From: JBLMXQ01 sp050257855
Lineage (GTDB): Bacteria; Acidobacteriota; Vicinamibacteria; Vicinamibacterales; CAVVIG01
Assembly: GCA_050257855.1 (NCBI GenBank)
Contig: JBLMXQ010000094.1
Span: 1-64,000, forward strand
Reading direction: 5' to 3'
DNA length: 64,000 nucleotides
Part shown: piece after piece, positions 28,804 through 35,534 of the stretch
How the letters are laid out: every line of letters starts with the position of its first letter
Numbering within the stretch: position 1 is the first letter of the stretch
Notes under the pieces: model-generated
What the model was told of the DNA's origin: nothing
Seen by the model: only the letters and a program-made list of their open reading frames with translations
Database searches by the model: none
Program-made: the position numbers and the translations under genes

Positions 28804-28923
28804 GAGAATCGAGAATCAGGAAGTGGGAATCAGGAATCGGGACTGCTCGACCACACGGCGTCCAGGTCCATTCCCAGCACGACGTGCCGATCGCACAGGC
28901 TTGATTCTTGATTCCTGATTCTT
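28804..28923. repeat. heptamer-periodic inverted repeat between rpsB and tsf
   Basis: The left arm is five 7-bp units (GAGAATC, GAGAATC, AGGAAGT, GGGAATC, AGGAATC; 28804-28838). The right arm is TTGATTC, TTGATTC, CTGATTC (28901-28921), the reverse complement of the same CARGAAT unit. A unique 62-bp spacer separates the arms. The right arm ends just upstream of the tsf ribosome site. The same unit returns at 63213-63285, 34 kb away. Confidence 0.88.
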
Positions 28924-28944
28924 CGTTTCAGAGAGGTGGCACTC

Positions 28945-29808
28945 ATGGCGATTTCAGCGGCAGAGGTCAAGAAGCTCCGCGATCAGACCGGCGCGGGCAT
29001 GATGGATTGCAAGGTGGCGCTCGAAGAGGCGCGGGGCAACTTCGACGAGGCGACGACGCTGCTCCGGAAGAAGGGGCTCGCCAGCGCGGCGAAGAAGGCC
29101 GGCCGCGCGACGAGCGAAGGGCTCATCGGCCACCGCGTGTCGGCCGATCGCTCGACCGGCATCCTGGTCGAAGTCAATTGCGAGTCGGATTTCGTCGCGC
29201 GGACCGACGACTTCCAGCAGCTCGTCGATGACGTGCTCGCCGAGATCGAGACGACCGGCGACCGCGCGTCCGACGCCTGGCTGCAGGACCCGGACGGGCC
29301 GGTGCGGCGGCGTGTCGCGGCGGCGATCGCCAAGCTCGGCGAGAACATGGCGGTTCCGCGCTTCGTCCGCTACGCCGGGCGGGGCTACGTCGGTCAGTAC
29401 ATCCACATGGGCGGCAAGATCGGCGTCCAGGTGGAGTTCGGCGGCGTGACGCCGGCCATCCGCGATCGCGAGGAGCTCGCGACGCTGGTGAAAGAGGTCG
29501 CGATGCAGATCGCGGCGGCGAGCCCGGGCTACGTCGCGCGTGCCGCGGTTCCGGCCGACGTCCTCGAGAAGGAAAAGGCGATCTACCGCGCCCAGCTGGA
29601 GGGCTCCGGCAAGCCGGCGAACGTCGTCGAGAAGATCGTCGAAGGGAAGCTCGGGAGCTACTACTCCCAGGTCGTGCTCGTGGACCAGCCGTCGATTCGC
29701 GATCCGAAGACGACGGTCGCCGACGTCATCGCCGCCGCGGGCCGGACGCTCGGCGCTCCGGTGACGGTCACGCGCTTCGCCCGGCTGAAGGTCGGCGAGG
29801 CCGCCTGA
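28945..29808 (+). CDS. tsf: elongation factor Ts
   Basis: A 287-residue EF-Ts, the nucleotide exchange factor of EF-Tu. The signature KKLRDQTGAGMMDCKVALEEA, the KGLASAAKKAGRATSEGLIG linker and NCESDFVARTDDF motif are all present, followed by both core subdomains. GAGAGG 8 nt before the ATG at 28945 fixes the start; a GTG at 28936 lies inside that site. It lies between rpsB and pyrH, the common order. Confidence 0.96.
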   Translation: MAISAAEVKKLRDQTGAGMMDCKVALEEARGNFDEATTLLRKKGLASAAKKAGRATSEGLIGHRVSADRSTGILVEVNCESDFVARTDDFQQLVDDVLAEIETTGDRASDAWLQDPDGPVRRRVAAAIAKLGENMAVPRFVRYAGRGYVGQYIHMGGKIGVQVEFGGVTPAIRDREELATLVKEVAMQIAAASPGYVARAAVPADVLEKEKAIYRAQLEGSGKPANVVEKIVEGKLGSYYSQVVLVDQPSIRDPKTTVADVIAAAGRTLGAPVTVTRFARLKVGEAA

Positions 29809-29830
29809 GCCGCCATTGACGGACAGAGGC

Positions 29831-29887
29831 CAGGGCTCAGGGCTAACGGGACCATCCCCGAGCCCTTTGCCCTGAGCCCTGAGCCCT
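29831..29887. repeat. heptamer-periodic inverted repeat abutting the pyrH promoter
   Basis: The left arm is CAGGGCT, CAGGGCT (29831-29844) and the right arm AGCCCTT-TG-CCCTGAG-CCCTGAG-CCCT (29861-29887). The arms are reverse complements with a 16-nt spacer. The right arm ends 3 nt before the pyrH -10 box, so the -35 region is made of heptamer sequence. Confidence 0.85.
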
Positions 29888-29890
29888 ATC

Positions 29891-29896
29891 TATAAT
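29891..29896 (+). promoter_or_regulatory. consensus -10 box (TATAAT) of pyrH
   Basis: A perfect TATAAT ends 9 nt before the pyrH ATG and follows the CCCTGAG repeat directly. The mRNA would have a leader of only 2-3 nt or none. Confidence 0.65.
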
Positions 29897-29905
29897 CACT
29901 TCCCA

Positions 29906-30628
29906 ATGCCCGCCTCCGACCCCGCCTACAAACGCGTCCTCCTGAAGCTGTCCGGCGAAGCGCTGATGGGCGAGCAGAGCTACGGCATCGACCCGGCCGT
30001 GGCGACGCAGATCGCGCGCGACATCGCCGAGATCCAGTCGATGGGCGTGGAGACGGCCATCGTGATCGGCGGCGGCAACATCTTTCGCGGCGTGGCCGCC
30101 AGCGCGCGCGGCATGGACCGGGCGACGGCCGACTACATGGGCATGCTCGCGACCGTGATCAACGCGCTCGCGCTCCAGGACGCCCTCGAGCAGGCCGGCG
30201 TCGTGACGCGCGTGGTGACGGCGATCGAGATGCGCGCGGTCGCCGAACCGTTCATCCGGCGACGCGCGATCCGCCATCTCGAGAAGGGCCGGGTCGTCGT
30301 GTTCGGCGCGGGAACCGGCAACCCGTACTTCAGCACCGACACGGCGGCCGCGCTCCGGGCGATGGAAATCAAGGCCGACGTGATCCTGAAAGCGACCAAG
30401 GTCGACGGCATCTACGACGCCGATCCGATGCTGAACCCGGCCGCGAGCCGCTTCGACCGCATCTCGTACCTGCAGGTGCTCGAGCAGGGACTCAAGGTGA
30501 TGGACGCCACTGCCATCTCGCTCTGCATGGACAACCGCCTCCCGATCGTCGTGTTCAACCTGCGCACGCCGGGCAACATCAGGCGCGCGATTGCCGGCGA
30601 GCCGGTCGGGTCGGTGGTGACCGCGTAG
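29906..30628 (+). CDS. pyrH: UMP kinase
   Basis: A 240-residue amino-acid-kinase-fold UMP kinase. YKRVLLKLSGEALMG starts the protein, IVIGGGNIFRG is the phosphate-binding loop, and MDRATADYMGMLATVINALALQDAL is the family-specific helix. FGAGTGNPYFSTDTAAALRA and TKVDGIYDADP complete it. It converts UMP to UDP, feeding PyrG. It follows tsf and precedes frr, as is usual. Confidence 0.97.
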   Translation: MPASDPAYKRVLLKLSGEALMGEQSYGIDPAVATQIARDIAEIQSMGVETAIVIGGGNIFRGVAASARGMDRATADYMGMLATVINALALQDALEQAGVVTRVVTAIEMRAVAEPFIRRRAIRHLEKGRVVVFGAGTGNPYFSTDTAAALRAMEIKADVILKATKVDGIYDADPMLNPAASRFDRISYLQVLEQGLKVMDATAISLCMDNRLPIVVFNLRTPGNIRRAIAGEPVGSVVTA

Positions 30629-30673
30629 ACGTCGTGAGAAATCGAGAATCCGGCGAGTTGAGGATGTGAGGAC

Positions 30674-31243
30674 ATGGACGTCAACGATCTGAAAGGTCTG
30701 TTCGCCGAGGTCGGCAAGCGCATGACCGCGGCCATCGACCACGTGCGCCACGAGCTCGGCGGAGTACGGAGCGGACGCGCGTCGGTCACGATTCTGGACG
30801 GCGTGCACGTCGACGCATACGGATCCCGCATGCCGCTGAACCAGCTCGCCGGCCTCTCGGTCCCCGAGCCGACGCTCATCGTCGCCCAGCCGTTCGATCC
30901 CTCGCAGCTCGGCGCCATCGAGAAGGCGATTCGCGCGTCGGATCTCGGGCTCAACCCGTCCAACGACGGCAAGGTCGTGCGGATCCCGATTCCTCCTCTC
31001 ACCGAGGAGCGCCGGAAGGAGCTGTCGCGCCACGTTCACAAGCTGACCGAGGAAGGGCGCAACGCCGTGCGGCAGGTCCGCCGCGACGCGAACGAGCGCC
31101 TCAAGAAGCTCCTGAAGGACCACACCATCTCCGAGGACGACGAGAAGAAGGGGCTCGACGAGGTCCAGAAGCTCACCGACAGGTTCATCACGCAGATCGA
31201 CGAGCTGCAGAAGAAGAAGGACGCGGAACTCCTCGGAAGATAG
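30674..31243 (+). CDS. frr: ribosome recycling factor
   Basis: A 189-residue RRF that splits post-termination ribosomes with EF-G. It is a little longer than the standard 185. AIDHVRHELGGVRSGRASVTILDGVHVDAYGS is read near the N-terminus, with PLNQLAGLSVPEPTLIVAQPFD in domain II and VRQVRRDANERLKKLLKDH in the last helix. GTGAGGAC precedes the ATG. It ends the translation-factor cluster. Confidence 0.96.
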   Translation: MDVNDLKGLFAEVGKRMTAAIDHVRHELGGVRSGRASVTILDGVHVDAYGSRMPLNQLAGLSVPEPTLIVAQPFDPSQLGAIEKAIRASDLGLNPSNDGKVVRIPIPPLTEERRKELSRHVHKLTEEGRNAVRQVRRDANERLKKLLKDHTISEDDEKKGLDEVQKLTDRFITQIDELQKKKDAELLGR

Positions 31244-31315
31244 GGACGGCCGGTCGCCCCCCCGGGCCGCCGCGCTCGCCCATCCCGCGCCGACCGTCCG
31301 ATCGCGAGATCGCCG

Positions 31316-32485
31316 ATGTCATTGTTCACACATCTCGAATGCTCGGTTCCGTGCGGAGCGCCGCCGCTCGATCCGCGCGGACGCCACCACCTCTGCTCGT
31401 GCGGCGCGCCGCTCCTCGCCCGCTACGATCTCGAGCGGGCGCGCGGGTGGTCGCGGGACTCCCTGAGGGGACGCGCCCCGGACATGTGGCGCTATCGCGA
31501 GCTGATGCCGCTCTTCGACGGCGAGGTCCCGGTGACGCTCGGCGAGGGGTTCACGCCGCTCGCCCACGCGCGCGCCCTCGGCGCGCGCCTCGGGCTCGAT
31601 CGGCTGTACATCAAGGACGAGTCGCTCAATCCGACCAATTCGTTCAAGGCGCGAGGACAGTCGGCGGCGGTCACGCGCGCGAAATACCTCGGTGCGACGA
31701 CCATCGCCCTGCCGACCGCCGGCAACGCGGGCGACGCCGCCGCCGCGTATTCCGCCGCCGCCGGCCTGCGATGCGAGGTCTTCATCCCGAAGGACGCCAA
31801 GCGGCCGTTCGTCGACGAGTGCCGTCTCTACGGCGCGAACGTCACGCTCGTCGACGGCCTCATCACGGATGCGGGACGCATGGCCGCCGAGAAAGGCGGT
31901 CCGCTCGGCTGGTACGACGTGTCGACGCTCAAGGAGCCGTACCGCGTCGAGGGCAAGAAGACGATGGGCTACGAGGTGGCCGAGCAGATGGACTGGCGGT
32001 ATCCCGACTGGATCGTCTATCCGACGGGAGGCGGCACGGGCATGGTCGGCATGTGGAAGGCGTTCGAGGAGATGGAGCGCATCGGCTGGATGCCGCGCCA
32101 GCGGCGCCCCCGCATGGTGACCGTTCAGGCGGAGGGCTGCGCGCCGATCGTCCGCGCCTTCCAGCAGGGAACCGAACGAGCGCAGCCGTGGGAGAACGCC
32201 GTCACCGTGGCGGACGGCCTGCGGGTGCCCCGCGCGATCGGCGACTTCCTGATTCTTCGCGCGATTCGCGAGAGCGGCGGCACCGCGATCGCGGCCAGCG
32301 ACGAAGATCTCGTACGGGGCATGCTCGACATCGGCAAGTACCAGGGCATCAGCGCCGCGCCGGAGGGAGGCGCCGCCCTGGTCGCCATCGAGCGGCTCGT
32401 CGCCGACGGCTCGATCAAGTCGAGCGACACCGTGGTGCTCTTCAACACGGGCGGCGCGCTGAAGTACCTGGACGTCATCTGCTGA
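31316..32485 (+). CDS. thrC: threonine synthase
   Basis: A 389-residue PLP enzyme of the fold II group. The N-terminal CSVPCG...CSCGAPLLARYDL cysteines are typical of the longer threonine synthases. LGEGFTPL, then NPTNSFKARG with the PLP lysine (Lys111), ALPTAGNAGDAAAAYSAAAG and YPTGGGTGMVGMWKAFEE follow. It converts O-phosphohomoserine to threonine. It begins 72 nt after frr in the same direction and is unrelated to translation, so it may be a separate unit. It is convergent with pfkA. Confidence 0.92.
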   Translation: MSLFTHLECSVPCGAPPLDPRGRHHLCSCGAPLLARYDLERARGWSRDSLRGRAPDMWRYRELMPLFDGEVPVTLGEGFTPLAHARALGARLGLDRLYIKDESLNPTNSFKARGQSAAVTRAKYLGATTIALPTAGNAGDAAAAYSAAAGLRCEVFIPKDAKRPFVDECRLYGANVTLVDGLITDAGRMAAEKGGPLGWYDVSTLKEPYRVEGKKTMGYEVAEQMDWRYPDWIVYPTGGGTGMVGMWKAFEEMERIGWMPRQRRPRMVTVQAEGCAPIVRAFQQGTERAQPWENAVTVADGLRVPRAIGDFLILRAIRESGGTAIAASDEDLVRGMLDIGKYQGISAAPEGGAALVAIERLVADGSIKSSDTVVLFNTGGALKYLDVIC

Positions 32486-32509
32486 ACGGGCGCTCTGCGA
32501 CGGGTGCGT

Positions 32510-32543
32510 CGGTGCCTGGTGCGCGTGAAATGGGCGGGCACCG
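32510..32543. terminator. stem-loop between convergent thrC and pfkA
   Basis: CGGTGCC (32510-32516) pairs perfectly with GGCACCG (32537-32543), a 7-bp stem with a 20-nt loop, in the 59-nt gap between convergent genes. It could serve both strands. No T-tract is present. Confidence 0.35.
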
Positions 32544-32544
32544 C

Positions 32545-33627
32545 CTAGTCCCCAAACGTCACCCCCACCGCCCTCGCGGTCTGCAGCAGATCGAGATCCA
32601 TCGGGACCGTCCTGGTCTTCCCCACGATGTCCTCCAGCCGACGGCCGACGATGTGCGGCGGATCGTACGCCACCATCATGCCGAACGCTCCTCGACGCAC
32701 GAGCTCCACCGCCTTGCCGCCGAAGCGCGTGGCGAGGACACGGTCGAAGCTGGTCGGCGCACCGCCGCGCTGAAGGTGGCCGAGGACCACCGAGCGCGTT
32801 TCCTTGCCCGTGAGCGTCGCAAGGGCGTCAGCGACTCTTGACCCGATGCCGCCGAGGCGCTCGACGTGCACCGCGCTCGCTGCCTCGATCAGCGACAACC
32901 GGCCGCCCTTCGGGAATGCGCCCTCCGCGACGACCACGATGCTGAAGCGGGCGCCCCAGCGGTCACGCTCGCGCAGGCGTTCGGCGACCAAATCGAGACT
33001 GAACGGAATTTCCGGAATCAGGATGGCGTCGGCGCCTCCGGCGACGCCGGCGTACAGCGCGATCCAGCCGGCATAACGGCCCATCACCTCCACGACCATG
33101 ATGCGCTTGTGCGCCTCGGCGGTCGTGTGCAGGCGATCGATCGCCTCGGTGGCAAACGTCACGGCGGAGTCGAACCCGAAACAGTCGGTGGTTCCGACGA
33201 TGTCGTTGTCGATCGTCTTCGGCACGCCGACGATCGGGAGCCCGCGCTGGCAGAACCGGTGGGCGATCGCGAGCGTGCCGTCGCCGCCGATGACGACGAG
33301 CGCATCGAGACCCATCTTGTGGAACATCTCGATCACGCGCTCGGAGTAGTCGCGCACGCCTTCCGAGGTCGCGACCGGGTACGCGAACGGGTTGCCGGTG
33401 TTGCGGGTGCCGAGGATGGTGCCGCCGAGTCGCAGGATGCCGGTGACATCGCGCGGTGTCAGCACGCGTGAGCGGTTGGCTTCGATGAGGCCGTCGAAGC
33501 TGTCTTCGAGGCCGACGCACTCGATGCCGGCGTTGGTGGCCGACTTGACGACGGCGCGGATGACGGCGTTGAGGCCGGGCGCGTCGCCGCCGCCCGTCAG
33601 GATGCCGAGGCGCTGGATGGAGGCCAT
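32545..33627 (-). CDS. pfkA: 6-phosphofructokinase (phosphate donor uncertain)
   Basis: A 360-residue PFK of the PfkA family. LTGGGDAPGLNAVIR (10-24) binds phosphate donor, and GGDGTLAIA and PKTIDNDIVGTTDCFGFDSA hold catalytic Asp residues. The residue after the GGD aspartate is Gly117, as in ATP enzymes, but the PKTIDND motif has Lys137, which is more common in PPi enzymes and in the mixed long group. The donor, ATP or PPi, is therefore not settled. The ATG at 33627 matches the family start and lies 7 nt from an extended -10 box. Confidence 0.93.
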   Translation of the reverse strand: MASIQRLGILTGGGDAPGLNAVIRAVVKSATNAGIECVGLEDSFDGLIEANRSRVLTPRDVTGILRLGGTILGTRNTGNPFAYPVATSEGVRDYSERVIEMFHKMGLDALVVIGGDGTLAIAHRFCQRGLPIVGVPKTIDNDIVGTTDCFGFDSAVTFATEAIDRLHTTAEAHKRIMVVEVMGRYAGWIALYAGVAGGADAILIPEIPFSLDLVAERLRERDRWGARFSIVVVAEGAFPKGGRLSLIEAASAVHVERLGGIGSRVADALATLTGKETRSVVLGHLQRGGAPTSFDRVLATRFGGKAVELVRRGAFGMMVAYDPPHIVGRRLEDIVGKTRTVPMDLDLLQTARAVGVTFGD

Positions 33628-33634
33628 CCGAACG

Positions 33635-33643
33635 ACTATAGCA
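33635..33643 (-). promoter_or_regulatory. extended -10 box (TGC-TATAGT) of pfkA
   Basis: On the minus strand TGC-TATAGT ends 7 nt before the pfkA ATG, giving a leaderless or nearly leaderless transcript. It is back to back with the tRNA-Ala promoter. Confidence 0.6.
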
Positions 33644-33658
33644 AACGACGCGCGGCGA

Positions 33659-33688
33659 TTGCGGCGCGCAAAACGGGCGTGGTACAAT
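33659..33688 (+). promoter_or_regulatory. promoter of tRNA-Ala
   Basis: TTGCGG (33659-33664), an 18-bp spacer and TACAAT (33683-33688) lie 15 nt before the 5-prime end of the tRNA, as expected for a stable-RNA promoter with a short leader. Confidence 0.6.
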
Positions 33689-33703
33689 CGGGATTCGTCG
33701 AGT

Positions 33704-33779
33704 GGGCGGCTAGCTCAGTTGGGAGAGCGCCGCGTTCGCAACGCGGAGGTCGGGAGTTCGAGCCTCCTGCCGTCCACCA
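33704..33779 (+). tRNA. tRNA-Ala (anticodon CGC)
   Basis: A 76-nt tRNA with encoded CCA. The acceptor stem GGGCGGC/GCCGTCC contains the G3-U70 wobble pair that identifies alanine. The anticodon stem CCGCG/CGCGG encloses the loop TTCGCAA, so the anticodon is CGC (33737-33739), reading GCG codons. The D arm GCTCAGTTGGGAGAGC and T loop TTCGAGC are standard. Confidence 0.97.
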
Positions 33780-33790
33780 TCACTCACTTT

Positions 33791-33814
33791 GTCGTGGGGC
33801 CCCACCCCCACGAC
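33791..33814 (+). repeat. GGGGCCCC-family hairpin after tRNA-Ala
   Basis: GTCGTGGGG (33791-33799) and CCCCACGAC (33806-33814) form a perfect 9-bp stem with a 6-nt loop, starting 11 nt after the tRNA. It could end tRNA transcription, although there is no T-tract. The core GGGGCCCCACCCCC is shared with the 13438 element. Confidence 0.65.
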
Positions 33815-33826
33815 CTGTGCTCGGTC

Positions 33827-33984
33827 GCCTCCCGGCTCCCTCGCGCTGCTCCACCGACTTTCCGCTCTCACGACGATTCCGTCCGCGACCCGTCTCACTA
33901 CCTGGTTCCGCCGCCTCTCGACTCCTTCGCACTGCTCCACCGACTTTCCGCTCTCACGACGATTCCGTCCGCGCCCCGTCTCAC
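33827..33984. repeat. two ~72-bp direct repeats in the tRNA/HD-GYP gap
   Basis: A 53-bp block occurs at 33846-33898 and 33932-33984 with one mismatch (begins CTGCTCCACCGACTTTCCGC). Upstream flanks (33827-33845 and 33913-33931) are similar at lower identity. The gene-free stretch 33780-34368 contains this, the hairpin at 33791, the palindrome at 34023 and a leader of about 180 nt before the HD-GYP gene; no gene is credible in it. Confidence 0.85.
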
Positions 33985-34022
33985 GGTTCGCGACGCATTC
34001 GGCAGGAGACGGCGACGCATTC

Positions 34023-34051
34023 GGTAGGGGACGGCCTTCAGGCCGTCCCGC
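34023..34051. repeat. 29-bp GGCCTTCAGGCC palindrome, copy 1
   Basis: The core 34028-34049 is a 10-bp-arm palindrome (GGGACGGCCT-TC-AGGCCGTCCC). The entire 29 bp including the GGTAG flank recurs, in reverse orientation and without a mismatch, at 63879-63907. A decayed copy lies inside lolA (43431-43452). Confidence 0.88.
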
Positions 34052-34368
34052 CGGTCCCGCCGACCCTGCCCTGTGCTTCGCTGTCGTCGCGCCGCGCGCT
34101 GACGAGGCCAGAGAGTAGACGCGAACCGTGAGGAACCGATAAGGATCGCGCGCCTTCCCGGATTTGCACGGCGTTTTGCCTATAACGCTTCTCGCGTTGA
34201 CGGAACGGTTTCCGAACGGGAAGGTGCGAGGTATTGTTGCCCCGTTCCACGAACCGGCCCCCGGAAGAGACGCCGGTCGAACGGCTTGTCGGCCCGGCGC
34301 CCCGCCGTTCGTTCAAGGCCCATCGTTTGCGTACGGGGTCTGTTCGCGAGCGGACGTCAGGAGGATCG

Positions 34369-35442
34369 ATGGTGGCGGCGTGCAGCATCCTCATTGTCGA
34401 CGACTACGAGCCGAACCTGCGCGGGCTGGGTGAGCTGCTGACGGCCGCCGGATACCAGGTTTCGCTCGCGACCAACGGCCTCGATGCCCTCCGGATCGTC
34501 GCCGACGATCGGCCCGACTGCATCCTGCTCGACGTCGTCCTGCCCGGCGGCCTCTCCGGGGTCGAGATCTGCGCCAAGATCAAGAGCAATCCCGCCAGCG
34601 CGCTGACGCCGGTGATCCTCATCAGCGCATCGACGGAGCGCGGGACGAGGCTCGCCGGCCTCGAAGCGGGCGCCGACGACTTCCTGGACAAGCCGATCGA
34701 CACGGGCGAGTTGTACACACGCGTGCGGGCACTGCTCAGAATCAAGCGGCTCACTGACGACCTCGAATCGGCCGAAGCGGTGTTCCTGTCGCTCGGCCGG
34801 GTGATCGAACTGCGCGATCCGTGCACGAACGGACACTGCGAACGGCTGGCGCACTACGCCATCGCCCTCGGCGACAAGCTGGGCCTCGGCAAGGACGATC
34901 TCGACGCGCTCTACCGGGGGGCGTTCCTGCACGACATCGGCAAGATCGGCATTCCGGATCGCGTGCTGCTGAAGCGCGGCCGGTTGACGCGCAGGCAATT
35001 CGACGTGATGAAACGTCATCCGGTCATCGGCGAGGAGCTGTGCCGCACGATCCGATCGCTCGAGCACGTGCGGCCGATCGTCCGCCACCATCACGAGCGG
35101 ATCGACGGCCGCGGATATCCCGACGGGCTCAGGGGCGCGGACGTCCCGCTCGTCGCGCGGATCGTATCGGTCGTCGACATCTTCGACGCGCTCACGACCG
35201 ATCGGCCCTACCGGCCGGCGCTGCCGGTCGCGACGGCGTACCGGATGCTCGTGGAGCACGCATCCGAGGGCGGATGCGATCCGGAACTCGTGGACGCCTT
35301 CGTTGCGCTCCACCGCGCGGGCGGCCTGCTGCCAGCCGGCCCGGATCGCCGGCAGCCCGCAGTGACTCCCGCCCCGCTCGCGGCGCGAGCGATCGCTCAG
35401 CTCAGAGTCGATCACAGAGTCGCCGCGTGGCACGGGCGCTGA
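34369..35442 (+). CDS. response regulator with HD-GYP cyclic-di-GMP phosphodiesterase output
   Basis: A 357-residue two-domain regulator. The REC domain (about 7-125) has the acidic pair DD (11-12), phospho-acceptor Asp55 in LLDVVLPGG and Lys108. The HD-GYP domain (about 140-335) keeps HD (188-189) in FLHDIGKIGIPD and HHERIDGRGYP (241-251), the set required for c-di-GMP hydrolysis. AGGAGG 4 nt before the ATG at 34369 fixes the start; the frame is open 135 nt upstream, but that part is Arg-rich. No histidine kinase is adjacent, so it is an orphan. Link to the pilus is plausible but not shown. Confidence 0.93.
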   Translation: MVAACSILIVDDYEPNLRGLGELLTAAGYQVSLATNGLDALRIVADDRPDCILLDVVLPGGLSGVEICAKIKSNPASALTPVILISASTERGTRLAGLEAGADDFLDKPIDTGELYTRVRALLRIKRLTDDLESAEAVFLSLGRVIELRDPCTNGHCERLAHYAIALGDKLGLGKDDLDALYRGAFLHDIGKIGIPDRVLLKRGRLTRRQFDVMKRHPVIGEELCRTIRSLEHVRPIVRHHHERIDGRGYPDGLRGADVPLVARIVSVVDIFDALTTDRPYRPALPVATAYRMLVEHASEGGCDPELVDAFVALHRAGGLLPAGPDRRQPAVTPAPLAARAIAQLRVDHRVAAWHGR

Positions 35443-35534
35443 GGCAACCTTGCCGAAGCGCCTGGGCGCCGGAGAGAAACAGGAGCCCAACTGATAAGAT
35501 TGGTGCTCTCAGACCATCTCTCAGGGAGCACGCA

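Noticed and set aside
34190..34368. Cyclic-di-GMP riboswitch in the HD-GYP leader
   Set aside because: I looked for GEMM-type conserved segments and did not find them; only a weak GAACGGG/CCCGTTC pairing is visible.
34821..35534. Upstream extension of the BNR protein through the HD-GYP gene
   Set aside because: Arg-rich sequence in another frame of a clear HD-GYP domain; signal peptide and ribosome site mark the start at 35535.
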